Origin: Wenxinia saemankumensis
GTDB lineage: Bacteria > Pseudomonadota > Alphaproteobacteria > Rhodobacterales > Rhodobacteraceae
Direction of reading: 5' to 3'
DNA length: 64,000 bases
Assembly: GCF_900141735.1 (NCBI RefSeq)
Contig: NZ_FQYO01000004.1
Location: 1 to 64,000 of the forward strand
Position numbers and translations under genes: made by a program. Each line of letters opens with the position of its first letter. Position 1 is the first letter of the stretch. Under the pieces are notes generated by a model. It saw nothing but the letters and a program-made list of their open reading frames with translations, was not told the origin of the DNA and ran no database searches. Below, in pieces: positions 19,026-28,052 of this stretch.

Positions 19026-21101
19026 TCAGCCGGCCGTGACGGGGCCGTCAGGTCCCGGGATCGTCTCCGGGTGCAGCTGCAGGTCCATCTGCGCCTCCTG
19101 GGGCACGTAGACCCGCTCGCGGATGATGTTGTCCTCGGCCCAGTTGAACTGGAAGATCGGCGCCCCCGGCGGGATGTTGGCGAAGCGCTTGTTGATGATC
19201 AGCGCCCCCGGATAGGCGGTCAGGCCGATCCCGTAGAGGTTCTCGGTGTAGAGCTGCTGGTACCGTTTCATCAGCTCCGTCCGCTCCTCCGCGTCGCGGC
19301 TGCCGATGAAAGTGTTGATGATCTCCACCATCTCCTCTTCGAAGGGCAGCAGGTCGAGCTCGCCATCGGGATTGGCCCGGTGGTTGTTCGAGTTCTGCGG
19401 CCCGGTCGGGGCGAGCTGCTGGGTGTTCTGCACCACGGTGATGAGCTCGGAGGCGTTCCGCACCAGCATCAGGTCGAACCGCCCCGAATCCGCCGCCGCG
19501 TCCCGGTCGTTGCCGGTCAGGATCTGCAGCGTGGACTGGACCCCTGCCTCCTCCAGCATCGCGACCACGCCCTCGGCGAGGTTGCGCTCGGTCTGGTAGT
19601 CGGCATTGGCGAGGATGGTCAGCAGGACGTTGCCCTGGCCGGCGGGCGAGCCCTCGGGCCAGTTGTAGAAGCCGTCGCCATCCGTGTCCGCCAGGCCTGC
19701 CGCTTCGAAATGGGCGCGCGCGCTGGTCACGTCATAGGGATAGAAGACGGTGCTCTCGGCATCGTAGTAGGACGTGCCCTCGTAGAGACCGCCCGGATAC
19801 TGCACGGTGAACGGCCCCTTGACGAGGCTCTCGCCCAGCCGCACCCGGTCCATCGCCTGCGTCAGGCCCATCCGGAACTCGGGATCGCGGTTCAGCTCGC
19901 GCACCGCCTGCGCCCGGTCGTCGGGCTCGCCCCAGCCGTTGCCGGACAGGTTCGGGAACAGCGTGTAGCCGATCGTCCGCGGCCCGAAGGCGAGGCGGGC
20001 GGGGGCGTCGTCCTCGGCCGCGCGGCGCAGCGATTCGACGAAGTTCTCGGGCTGTTCGAGGTTGGAGAAGTCGCCCGTGCCGGCCACCGCCTGCACGTCG
20101 CGGTCCGCCCAGGTGCTCAGCCGGTAATGCAGCTCGTCGAGATAGGGCAGCTGGTTCCCGTCGCTGTCGACCTTCCAGTAGTAGGGATTGCGGCGCATCA
20201 CGATGATGTCCTCGGCCCGGTACTCGACCGGCGACCACGCGCCCATGACGGGAAAGCCCATCATCTCCGGCGGGAAGGCGTTGATGAACTGCTCCATCGT
20301 GTTGTCGGAATAGGCCGGATGCTGGGGCTTCAGGACGTGGCTCGGGCCGGGGCAGAAATTGCCGTAGGCCATCGCATAGAGCACGCTCTCGGGGAAGGCG
20401 CTCTCGAAGCTCATCGTGAAGGTATAGTCGTCCACGATCTCGAGCGTCGCGTTCGCGTAGGTCGCCGGGGTGGCGCCGTTCAGCGGCGTGACCTCGGGGT
20501 TCTGGACGATGTCGTTCCAGTAGAAGTCGATGTCCTCGGTGTCGAAGGGGTCGCCGTCGGACCACTTCGCCCCCTCGATCAGGTGGACGGTCAGCATCAT
20601 GCCGTCCTCGGACCATTCCCAGGACCGGGCGAGGTTCGGCATCGGCTGCAGGTCCTCGGCCGCGACCTGGAAGAGCGGGCCGGTGCGGGTCAGGCATTCG
20701 TAGAGGCCGATGTCGATGCCGCCCCAGCCCTGGCTCTGGCCGCCCCAGTAGTTCCAGCCCTCGGGCCGGCCGCCGATCACGTGGCGCAGCGTGCCGCCAT
20801 AGACGCCGGCGCCGTCCGGCATGTTCGACACCTCGTAGACCATCGGCTCGGCCGGCAGGCGCTCCTCCACCGGGGGCAGCTGGCCGGACTCGACGAAGGC
20901 GTCGAGCCAGGGCGCCTGCGAATAGCCGTCGAGCGCCCGGTAGCCGAGGATCTCGTCGAGCCCGGCGAAGACCGGCTCGCCCTGGGCCGAGAATTCGGGC
21001 GCCGTCGGGGGCGTGGTCGGCGGGGTGACCTGCGCGAGAAGCGCGGTCCCCGAGACGCCGAGAAGAAGCGCCGCCGAGGCGGCGCGCACGTGGATTGTCA
21101 T
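19026..21101 (-). CDS. Periplasmic oligosaccharide-binding protein of the ABC importer (family 5, AgpA-like)
   Basis: 691 residues. A Sec signal peptide (IHVRAASAALLLGVSGTALLAQ) leads into a large two-lobe binding protein of the oligopeptide-binding class, with the typical GGTLRHVIGG start of the fold and W-rich segments (WNYWGGQSQGWGG). It has no lipobox and is free in the periplasm. This class includes AgpA, which binds melibiose and raffinose in rhizobia; MelR and MelA nearby support the same job here. Of two adjacent ATGs, the second (21101) is preferred because GGGAGG then sits six bases upstream. It is the first gene of the operon. Confidence 0.92.
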   Translation of the reverse strand: MTIHVRAASAALLLGVSGTALLAQVTPPTTPPTAPEFSAQGEPVFAGLDEILGYRALDGYSQAPWLDAFVESGQLPPVEERLPAEPMVYEVSNMPDGAGVYGGTLRHVIGGRPEGWNYWGGQSQGWGGIDIGLYECLTRTGPLFQVAAEDLQPMPNLARSWEWSEDGMMLTVHLIEGAKWSDGDPFDTEDIDFYWNDIVQNPEVTPLNGATPATYANATLEIVDDYTFTMSFESAFPESVLYAMAYGNFCPGPSHVLKPQHPAYSDNTMEQFINAFPPEMMGFPVMGAWSPVEYRAEDIIVMRRNPYYWKVDSDGNQLPYLDELHYRLSTWADRDVQAVAGTGDFSNLEQPENFVESLRRAAEDDAPARLAFGPRTIGYTLFPNLSGNGWGEPDDRAQAVRELNRDPEFRMGLTQAMDRVRLGESLVKGPFTVQYPGGLYEGTSYYDAESTVFYPYDVTSARAHFEAAGLADTDGDGFYNWPEGSPAGQGNVLLTILANADYQTERNLAEGVVAMLEEAGVQSTLQILTGNDRDAAADSGRFDLMLVRNASELITVVQNTQQLAPTGPQNSNNHRANPDGELDLLPFEEEMVEIINTFIGSRDAEERTELMKRYQQLYTENLYGIGLTAYPGALIINKRFANIPPGAPIFQFNWAEDNIIRERVYVPQEAQMDLQLHPETIPGPDGPVTAG

Positions 21102-21104
21102 CAT

Positions 21105-21289
21105 TGTCCTCCCAAGGTCCGGCCGCCGCTGCGGGCGATCCGGGTCGATGCAAGCGGGGCTCTCCCGGCGGGCGCTCCTCCCGTGGTGCACCGCGCGTCC
21201 CCGGCTCCAGAATGAGACCGGCCCCCCAGGCGCCACAATGCCGTTATGCGAGATTGTCCTCCGGTTTCCTAAGATGGTATGCCGCGCCC
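21105..21289. promoter_or_regulatory. Divergent control region between the binding protein and MelR-like genes
   Basis: A 185-base gap that must hold both promoters and the regulator sites. The one visible candidate is a pair of inverted ACAAT and ATTGT half-sites (about 21236 and 21253) around CCGTTATGCG. No textbook -10/-35 pair stands out. Control by the adjacent AraC-type activator is inferred from gene order. Confidence 0.4.
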
Positions 21290-22216
21290 ATGCCCCGCGC
21301 GGACGAGATCCAGCCCAAGGTCGACCGGCATCGCGGCGTGCCCGCGCACGAACGGATCTTCTATTCCGACAGCCGCGCCTTCGGCCGGTTCGGCATGCGC
21401 GTCTTCTCTCCCACGGTGATGGAGACCCCGCATCGCCACGGCCATGTCGAGGCCAACTTCGCGACCGGCGCGACGCTGCATTACGACGTCGAGGGAGAGC
21501 GGATCGCCGTCCCCGCCGGGCATCTCTTCCTGTTCTGGGCGGGCATTCCGCACCAGCTCGTCGGGGTCGAGCCGACCGGCCCCGGCGCGCCGCGGCTGAC
21601 CAACCTCTACCTGCCGGTCGACGGCTTCCTGCTGATGGCCCATATCGGCCAGCTCCAGATCGGCCTTCTCGGCGGCGGCATGGCCCTGCTCGATGCCGGC
21701 CTGTGCCCCGAGGAGATCGTGGAGCGGTGGTACGCGGACTACCGCTCGGGCGATTTCGAACGGACCGAGATCCTGCGGATGGAGCTGAACGCCGTGCTGC
21801 GCCGCGCGCTGCTCGGCGGGATCGACTGGCGCCGCCCCTCGGCCGCCGATGCCGGCGAGGGGCGGGTCCTGTCCTCGTCGAACATCCGCCACGCGGTCGA
21901 GATGCTGCGCTTCATCCTCGAGCACCTCGACCGGCCGATCGGCAATGCCGACGTCGCCGCGGTCACGGGCCTGCACCAGAACTACGCGATGAGCATCTTC
22001 AGCCGGACGATGCGGGTGCCGATGAAGCGCTTCATGCTGCGGATGCGGATGCTGCGGGCCCGCGCGCTGCTGCTGGAATCGACGGATCCCGTCGCGGCCG
22101 TGGCCGAGGCGTCGGGCTACACCTCGCTCAGCCAGTTCCACGCCGCCTTCAAGACCGCCTACGGGATGAGCCCCGCCGCGCTGCGCGCGCGCTACGCGGC
22201 GATGGAACTGCGCTGA
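21290..22216 (+). CDS. melR: MelR-like AraC-family transcriptional activator
   Basis: 308 residues. The N-terminal cupin-type sensor domain keeps MelR features (TPHRHGHVEANF and GHLFLFWAGIPHQL). The C-terminal double helix-turn-helix domain (about 205-300) has NYAMSIFSRTMRVPMKRFMLRMRMLRARALL and the second recognition region SGYTSLSQFHAAFKTAYGMSP. It should sense an alpha-galactoside and activate the divergent operon. The ATG at 21290 gives a family-length protein; the longer upstream frame is low-complexity. The rhizobial AgpT regulator has the same role in a similar locus. Confidence 0.9.
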   Translation: MPRADEIQPKVDRHRGVPAHERIFYSDSRAFGRFGMRVFSPTVMETPHRHGHVEANFATGATLHYDVEGERIAVPAGHLFLFWAGIPHQLVGVEPTGPGAPRLTNLYLPVDGFLLMAHIGQLQIGLLGGGMALLDAGLCPEEIVERWYADYRSGDFERTEILRMELNAVLRRALLGGIDWRRPSAADAGEGRVLSSSNIRHAVEMLRFILEHLDRPIGNADVAAVTGLHQNYAMSIFSRTMRVPMKRFMLRMRMLRARALLLESTDPVAAVAEASGYTSLSQFHAAFKTAYGMSPAALRARYAAMELR

Positions 22217-22273
22217 GGGTCCCGCCCGCCCCCGGGGGCCCGGGAACAGGTCGACCGGCCGGGGCGGCCCGCC

Positions 22274-22325
22274 CCCTTATCTTGCCGGAAATACTCCGGG
22301 GGGTCCGGGGGGCAGCGCCCCCCGG
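22274..22325. repeat. Dispersed Rhodobacteraceae-type repeat, copy 1
   Basis: The core reads CCCTTATCTTGCC, two bases, then AAATACTCC. It is followed by a perfect 8-bp hairpin (CCGGGGGG, loop CAGCG, CCCCCCGG; 22305-22325). It lies between the convergent ends of melR and the glycerate kinase gene. The same core occurs at 28849 and, inverted, at 63112; a decayed version is at 49090. Confidence 0.8.
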
Positions 22326-22328
22326 CCC

Positions 22329-22374
22329 GCGCCGGCGGCAGCCGGATCACAGCGCCGGCGGCAGCCGGATCACA
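22329..22374. repeat. Perfect 23-bp tandem duplication at the glycerate kinase 3' end
   Basis: 22329-22351 and 22352-22374 are identical. The second copy holds the stop codon region of the glycerate kinase gene. Because 23 is not a multiple of three, the duplication could have altered the C-terminus. Confidence 0.85.
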
Positions 22375-23653
22375 CGGCCGGAGGCAGGACGAGGATCGCC
22401 CGGAAGTCGTTGACGTTCGTCAGGGTGGGTCCGGTCACGACCTGGCCCCCCGCGCGACCGAAGAAGCCGTGCGCGTCGTTCCGCGCCAGCGCCTCCCGCG
22501 CCCCGTCGAGCGGCATGTCCGGGCCGATCAGGGCCCCCGCCACCTCCGCCGCGCCGTCGACCCCGTCGGTGTCGCAGGCGATCGCGTGGATGCCGGGCGC
22601 TCCGTCCAGCGCGAGGGCGAGGGCCAGCGCGTATTCCGCGTTCGGCCCGCCCGAGCCGTCCCCCCGGCGCGTCACCGTGCATTCCCCCCCCGACAGCAGC
22701 AGGCGGGGCGCATCGCCCGTGGTCATCCCGGCGCGGATCCGCAGGGCCAGCGCCGCATGCTCCGCCGCCAGCTCCCGCGCCTCGCCCTCCAGCGCGTCGC
22801 CGAGGATCGTGACCTCGCATGGCCCAGCCGCACCGGCCGCCGCCGCGAGCGATTGCGCGGGGGCGGCGATCACCCGCGTCCGGCACCGGGCGAGGCGCGG
22901 ATCGCCCGGCGCCACCACGCCGCTGCCGCCCCGCAGGACAGCCCGCGCCGCCTCCGGCACGTCCACGCGGTACCGGTCCAGGATCGCCAGCGCGTCGGCC
23001 GGGCGGCTCGCCTCGCCCACCGTCGGGCCGGAGGCGATGTCGGCCGGGTCGTCCCCCGCCACATCCGAGATCACCAGCGCCTCCATCCGCGCGGGACAGG
23101 ACGCCGCGAGCTGGCCGCCCTTCACGGCCGACAGGTGCTTGCGCACCACGTTCATCGCCCCGATCGGCGCGCCCGAGGCGAGCAGCCCCGCATTCACCGC
23201 CCGCTTGTCGGCCAGCGTCAGGGGCGCGCGGGGCGCGACCAGCAGCGCCGAGGCCCCGCCCGAGATCAGCGCGATCACGACGTCGCCGGCCTCCAGCCCC
23301 GAGACGAGCTCCAGGATCCGCCGGGTCGCCGCCTCCCCGGCCGCGTCCGGGACGGGATGGGCGGCCTCGACGATCTCGATCCCGTCGCAGGGGCGGGCAT
23401 AGCCGTAGCGGGTGACCACCAGCCCCTCGCAGGGACCCCAGGCGCTCTCCAGCGCCTCGGCCATCCGGGCGGAGGCCTTGCCCGCCCCGATCACGACGAC
23501 CCGCCCGGCGGGCCGGTCCCCCAGCGCGCCCGGCACGCAGAGCATCGGGTCCGCGGCGGCCACCGCCCGGTCGAAGAGCGCGCGCAGGAAGGCGGTGGGA
23601 TCGGCCCCGGGATCGGGGGCGGCATCGGAGGGGGCGGCGTTCGGGCGGGTCAT
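22370..23653 (-). CDS. Glycerate 2-kinase (MOFRL family)
   Basis: 427 residues, related to GckA/TtuD. It phosphorylates D-glycerate to 2-phosphoglycerate, feeding C2/C3 acids into central metabolism. Visible: RVVVIGAGKASARMAEALE, the LISGGASALL phosphate loop, VRKHLSAVKGGQLA, and the C-terminal MOFRL domain with LLSGGECTVT and NAEYALALALAL. ATG 23653 is chosen because GGAG lies six bases upstream; the ATG six bases earlier is too close. The last residues (LPPAV) are encoded within a 23-bp duplication. It is divergent from the TPP enzyme gene. Confidence 0.92.
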   Translation of the reverse strand: MTRPNAAPSDAAPDPGADPTAFLRALFDRAVAAADPMLCVPGALGDRPAGRVVVIGAGKASARMAEALESAWGPCEGLVVTRYGYARPCDGIEIVEAAHPVPDAAGEAATRRILELVSGLEAGDVVIALISGGASALLVAPRAPLTLADKRAVNAGLLASGAPIGAMNVVRKHLSAVKGGQLAASCPARMEALVISDVAGDDPADIASGPTVGEASRPADALAILDRYRVDVPEAARAVLRGGSGVVAPGDPRLARCRTRVIAAPAQSLAAAAGAAGPCEVTILGDALEGEARELAAEHAALALRIRAGMTTGDAPRLLLSGGECTVTRRGDGSGGPNAEYALALALALDGAPGIHAIACDTDGVDGAAEVAGALIGPDMPLDGAREALARNDAHGFFGRAGGQVVTGPTLTNVNDFRAILVLPPAV

Positions 23654-23764
23654 CGGCATCTCCTTCGCCGCGGGGATACCAGCCCCCGCCCCCGGCGGGG
23701 AAGCCTTGCCTTCGCCCACCGCCCGTCGCACCCATGACCCCCAGGAACGAAAGGGAGACGCGAC

Positions 23765-25429
23765 ATGCCCCATGGCGGACAGGTGCTGATCGAGAGCCTG
23801 ATCAATCTCGGCGGGCGCAAGGCCTTCGGCGTGCCGGGCGAGAGCTTCCTCGCCGCGCTCGACGCGATGCATGACAGCCGGGGGCGGCTCGATTTCGTGC
23901 TCTGCCGGCAGGAGGGGGGCGCGGCCTTCATGGCCGCCGCCTGGGGCAAGCTGACCGGCGAGCCGGGCCTGTGCTTCGTCACGCGCGGACCGGGGGCGAC
24001 CAACGCCTCGATCGGGATCCACACCGCGATGCAGGACAGCGCGCCGATGCTCGTCTTCGTCGGGCAGGTCGCGACCGACCAGAAGGGCCGCGAGGCGTTC
24101 CAGGAGCTCGACTACCGCGCCGTCTTCGGGACCATGGCGAAATGGGCGGTCGAGATCGACGATCCCGCCCGCCTGCCCGAGATCCTCCTGCGGGCCTGGA
24201 CCACCGCCACGACCGGCCGCCCCGGCCCCGTCGTCGTCGCCCTGCCCGAGGACATGCTCTCGGCCCCCTGCCCCGCCGCGCCGCTCACCGGCGCCGCCCG
24301 GATCGCGCCGCCCGCCCCGGACGCCGCCGCCCTGGCCGAGGCGCAGGCCCTGATGGCCGAGGCGGAGCGGCCGTTGGTCCTCGTCGCCGGCGCCCCCTGG
24401 CTCGGGGACGCGCAGGCGGCGCTGCTGCGCTTCGCCGAAGCCTCCGACATCCCGGTCGTGGCCGCCTTCCGCTACCAGGACCAGGTCGACAACGCCTCGC
24501 CCTGCTATGCCGGCGAGGCCGGCGTGGGCATGCCGCCCCATGTCGCGCGGCTGATCCGCGAGGCGGACACGATCCTCGCCCTCGGCCTGCGGTTCGGCGA
24601 GATGACGACCGGCGCCTGGTCGCTGCTGGACGTGCCCGAGCCGCGCCAGCGGGTGATCCACGTCCATGCCAGCGACCGCGAGATCGGCAAGGTCTACCGT
24701 CCCGCCCTCGCCCTCCATGCCGATCCCGCCGCGGTCGCGCGCGCGCTGACCCCGGTGCGCGGCGGCTGGTCCGACTGGCGCGCGCAGGCCCGCAGCGACT
24801 ACGAGAGCGCGCTGCAGGCCCCGCCCCAGCCCTCCCCCGTCGACATGGGCGCGGTCACCCGCCACCTGCAGGAGGTGCTGCCCGGGGATGCGATCCTGAC
24901 CAACGGCGCGGGCAATTTCGCGATCTGGCCGAACAAGCATTTCCGCTTCGGCCGCGACCAGCGCCTGCTCGCCCCGCAATCGGGCGCGATGGGCTACGGC
25001 CTGCCCGCCGCCATCGCCGCCCGCATCGCCCATCCGGAGCGCTGCGTGGTCTGCTACGCGGGCGACGGCGACCTGCAGATGACCTTGCAGGAGCTGGCGA
25101 CGGCGGTGCAGCACGACGCGGCGCCGATCGTCCTCGTCGTCAACAACGGCATCTACGGCACGATCCGCGCCCACCAGGAGCAGCACTATCCCGGCCGCGT
25201 CTCCGGGACCGAGATGACCTCGCCCGACTTCGCCGCCCTCGCCCGAGCCTACGGCCTCCACGCCGAACGGGTGGAGCGGACCGAGGACTTCCCGGACGCC
25301 TTCGCCCGCGCCCGCGCCGCCCGCAGCGGCGCGCTGCTCGACCTCGACGTGGCGGCCGAGGCCATCGCCCCGCGCGCCACGATCACCTCGCTGCGCGAGG
25401 GCGCCCTGCACGCGAAGGGGGCGCTCTAG
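23765..25429 (+). CDS. Thiamine-diphosphate enzyme, acetolactate-synthase-like
   Basis: 554 residues with the three domains of the pyruvate-oxidase/acetohydroxyacid-synthase superfamily. The cofactor-activating glutamate is present in CRQEGGAAFMA. The TPP/Mg motif runs from GDGDLQM to NNGIYG (GDG-x25-NN). The glutamate argues against glyoxylate carboligase, which lacks it, even though a glycerate kinase gene is next door. Without a regulatory subunit nearby it is probably a catabolic or specialised decarboxylase/synthase; the substrate cannot be assigned. The start follows AAAGGGAGA. It ends four bases before the convergent nrdJ stop. Confidence 0.85.
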   Translation: MPHGGQVLIESLINLGGRKAFGVPGESFLAALDAMHDSRGRLDFVLCRQEGGAAFMAAAWGKLTGEPGLCFVTRGPGATNASIGIHTAMQDSAPMLVFVGQVATDQKGREAFQELDYRAVFGTMAKWAVEIDDPARLPEILLRAWTTATTGRPGPVVVALPEDMLSAPCPAAPLTGAARIAPPAPDAAALAEAQALMAEAERPLVLVAGAPWLGDAQAALLRFAEASDIPVVAAFRYQDQVDNASPCYAGEAGVGMPPHVARLIREADTILALGLRFGEMTTGAWSLLDVPEPRQRVIHVHASDREIGKVYRPALALHADPAAVARALTPVRGGWSDWRAQARSDYESALQAPPQPSPVDMGAVTRHLQEVLPGDAILTNGAGNFAIWPNKHFRFGRDQRLLAPQSGAMGYGLPAAIAARIAHPERCVVCYAGDGDLQMTLQELATAVQHDAAPIVLVVNNGIYGTIRAHQEQHYPGRVSGTEMTSPDFAALARAYGLHAERVERTEDFPDAFARARAARSGALLDLDVAAEAIAPRATITSLREGALHAKGAL

Positions 25430-25433
25430 CCCC

Positions 25434-28052
25434 TCAGCCGCATTTCGAGAAGCCGCAATTGGCGCAGGTGAGGCAGCCCTCTACCATGTGGACGTCGTAG
25501 CTTCCGCAGGACGGGCAGGCCTTGCCGCGCGGGCGGTCGCCCGCCGGGGCGGCGTGGGGGTCGGATTTCAGCCCCGCCCCTTCCGCGGCGAGGAAGCCGA
25601 TGGCGATCATGTGCCGCTCGATCACCCCGCCGATCGCGGCGAGGATCGAGGGGATGTACTTCCCCCCCATCCAGGCCCCGCCACGCGGGTCGAAGACGGC
25701 CTTCAGCTCCTCGACCACGAAGCTCACGTCGCCGCCGCGCCGGAACACGGCCGAAATCATGCGCGTCAGCGCCACGGTCCAGGCGAAGTGGTCCATGTTC
25801 TTGGAATTGATGAAGACCTCGAAGGGCCGCCGCTGCCCGTGCGCGACGATGTCGTTCACCGTGATGTAGATCGCATGCTCGCTGTCGGGCCACTTCAGCT
25901 TGTAGGTCGCGCCCTCCAGCTCGGTCGGCCGGTCGAGCGGCTCGGCCAGCCAGATCACGTCGCCGGAATTGGCGTCGGAGACGATCTCGGGCGCCGCGCC
26001 CGGCTCGGAAGGTTGATCGGCCGGGCCGCCGGATGCGGAGGGCTGCGCCGACCCGAGGGGGGGCGCAGACGCGCCGCCCCGTGGGGGCGGGTCGGCGCGG
26101 CCCGGCGTGCCGCCGGGCGGGGGGGCTTCCCCGAAGAGGAGCCAGCCGGCGGGGACACCGAACGCTTTACCTGCAAGCTCCGCGCCCTCCTTGGACAATT
26201 CCTGTTTGCCCTCGATGACCCAGAGCGAATATCGGCTGCGCTTTACACCCACCGCGTCTGCGGCGCTCTGCTGCGTCTCGTAGCCTGCCTTTTCTTGAGC
26301 CCAGCGCAACCGGGCCGCCGGGGACTGGAGTACCGGCAAGGTGGCCTCCGGCTTCGGCTCCGCCGCCGTCAGCACCGACCCCGTCACGTCGTTCGGCCGG
26401 TACGTCGTGCAGCCTTTGCACCCCTCGTCCCAGGCCTGCATGTAAACCGCCTCGAACGCCTCGAACCCGATCGTCGCGGGGACGTTGATCGTCTTGGAGA
26501 TCGAGGAATCCACCCATCTCTGCGCCGCGGCCTGCATCCGGACATGCTCCTCCGGCGCCAGTTCCTGCGCGGTCACGAAATGGTCCGGAAACGGCGCGTC
26601 GCCATGCATCTCGCGCCAGAGGGCGACGGCGTAATCCACCACCTCCTCTTCCGTCCGGCTGCCGTCCTTCTGCAGCACCTTGCGCGTATAGGCATGGGCA
26701 AAGACCGGCTCGATCCCCGAGGACACGTTCCCGGCATAGAGCGAGATCGTCCCCGTCGGCGCGATGGAGGTGAGCAGCGCGTTGCGGATCCCGTGCGCGC
26801 GGATCGCCTCCCGTACGTCCGCGTCCATCTGCTGCAGCGTGCCCGAGGCGAGATAGGCCTCCGCCTCGAAGAGCGGGAAGGGCCCCTTCTCCCTCGCCAG
26901 GTCCACGCTGGCGAGATAGGCGGCGCGCGCGATCCGCTTCATCCAGCCCTCGGTCCGGGCCGCCGCCTCCTCCGAGCCGTAGCGCAGCCCGACCATCATC
27001 AGCGCATCGGCAAGCCCCGTGACGCCAAGCCCGATCCGCCGCTTGGCCTGCGCCTCCGCCCGCTGCTGCGGAAGCGGGAAGTTCGACGCGTCCACCGTGT
27101 CGTCCATCATCCGCACCGCGACCCGGACGAGCTCGTCCAGCGCCGCCTCGTCGATCCCGGCGGCCTCGGTGAAGGGCTCGCTCACCAGCCGGGCCAGGTT
27201 GATCGACCCCAGCAGGCAGGCGCCGTAGGGCGGCAGCGGCTGCTCGCCGCAGGGATTGGTGGCGGCGATGGTCTCGGCATAGGCCAGGTTGTTCATCGCG
27301 TTGATGCGGTCGATGAAGATCACGCCCGGCTCGGCATAATCGTAGGTCGCCCGCATGATGCGGTCCCACAGGTCGCGCGCGCGGATCGTCCGGGTGACCT
27401 GTCCGCCGAAGGTCAGGTCCCACGTCCCGTCCGCCTTCACGGCCTCCATGAACGGGTCGGTGACGAGGACGCTCATGTTGAACATGCGCAGCCGAGCGGG
27501 GTCGGACTTCGCGGCGACGAAATCCTCGATGTCGGGATGGTCGCAGCGCAGAACCGCCATCATCGCCCCCCGGCGCGAGCCGGCGGACATGATCGTGCGG
27601 CACATCGCGTCCCAGACATCCATGAAGGACAGGGGTCCCGAGGCATCGGCCCCGACCCCCGCCACGGGCGCGCCCTTCGGCCGGATGGTCGAGAAATCGT
27701 AGCCGATCCCGCCCCCCTGCTGCATCGTCAGCGCCGCCTCCTTCAGCGCGTCGAAGATCCCGCCCATGGAATCCTCGATCGTGCCCATGACGAAGCAGTT
27801 GAACAGCGTCACCGCCCGCGCCGTCCCGGCCCCGGCGGTGATCCGGCCGGCGGGAAGGTAGCGGAAATCCTCCAGCGCGGCGTAGAAGCGGCCCTCCCAG
27901 GCGGCGGGATCCGCCTCGACCGAGGCCAGCGCGCCGGCGATCCGCCGCCAGCTGTCCTCGACGCTGCCATCCACCGGCGTGCCATCCGCCCGCTTGAACC
28001 GGTACTTCATGTCCCAGATGGCTTCCGAGATCGGCGCGGCGAAACGGGTCAT
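25434..28052 (-). CDS. nrdJ: Adenosylcobalamin-dependent (class II) ribonucleotide reductase with an inserted helix-turn-helix domain
   Basis: 872 residues. It makes deoxyribonucleotides with a coenzyme-B12 radical. Active site: Cys86 and Cys279 (the redox pair, in TLFNCFVMG and YGACLLGS) and N266-x-C268-x-E270 (NPCGEQ, radical site). The protein ends in a zinc ribbon (CPSCGSYDV...CLTCANCGFSKCG). Between the core and the conserved C-terminal part (AEPLDRP...) lies an inserted Cro/CI-type helix-turn-helix (residues 580-642: LRWAQEKAG, SAADAVGVKRSRYS, FGVPAGWLLFGE) plus a Pro/Gly/Ala linker (643-698). The codons of the insert are more A/T-rich than the rest. From memory, relatives without it have about 740-760 residues. 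Confidence 0.93.
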   Translation of the reverse strand: MTRFAAPISEAIWDMKYRFKRADGTPVDGSVEDSWRRIAGALASVEADPAAWEGRFYAALEDFRYLPAGRITAGAGTARAVTLFNCFVMGTIEDSMGGIFDALKEAALTMQQGGGIGYDFSTIRPKGAPVAGVGADASGPLSFMDVWDAMCRTIMSAGSRRGAMMAVLRCDHPDIEDFVAAKSDPARLRMFNMSVLVTDPFMEAVKADGTWDLTFGGQVTRTIRARDLWDRIMRATYDYAEPGVIFIDRINAMNNLAYAETIAATNPCGEQPLPPYGACLLGSINLARLVSEPFTEAAGIDEAALDELVRVAVRMMDDTVDASNFPLPQQRAEAQAKRRIGLGVTGLADALMMVGLRYGSEEAAARTEGWMKRIARAAYLASVDLAREKGPFPLFEAEAYLASGTLQQMDADVREAIRAHGIRNALLTSIAPTGTISLYAGNVSSGIEPVFAHAYTRKVLQKDGSRTEEEVVDYAVALWREMHGDAPFPDHFVTAQELAPEEHVRMQAAAQRWVDSSISKTINVPATIGFEAFEAVYMQAWDEGCKGCTTYRPNDVTGSVLTAAEPKPEATLPVLQSPAARLRWAQEKAGYETQQSAADAVGVKRSRYSLWVIEGKQELSKEGAELAGKAFGVPAGWLLFGEAPPPGGTPGRADPPPRGGASAPPLGSAQPSASGGPADQPSEPGAAPEIVSDANSGDVIWLAEPLDRPTELEGATYKLKWPDSEHAIYITVNDIVAHGQRRPFEVFINSKNMDHFAWTVALTRMISAVFRRGGDVSFVVEELKAVFDPRGGAWMGGKYIPSILAAIGGVIERHMIAIGFLAAEGAGLKSDPHAAPAGDRPRGKACPSCGSYDVHMVEGCLTCANCGFSKCG
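26127..26312 (-). other. Segment of nrdJ coding for the inserted XRE-type helix-turn-helix
   Basis: This in-frame segment uses codons rare in the window (CAA, GAA, AAA, TTG, GCA, GGT, CGA, TAT) and encodes a complete five-helix lambda-repressor-like fold ending in the GWLLFGE motif common to phage-type regulators. It looks like a captured regulator gene or domain. See the nrdJ entry. Confidence 0.75.

Noticed and set aside
22370-25411. 1013-residue minus-strand frame appearing to fuse glycerate kinase to an N-terminal domain
   Set aside because: The upstream 580 residues are antisense to the TPP-enzyme gene and lack any domain; the kinase has its own ATG with a ribosome site at 23653.
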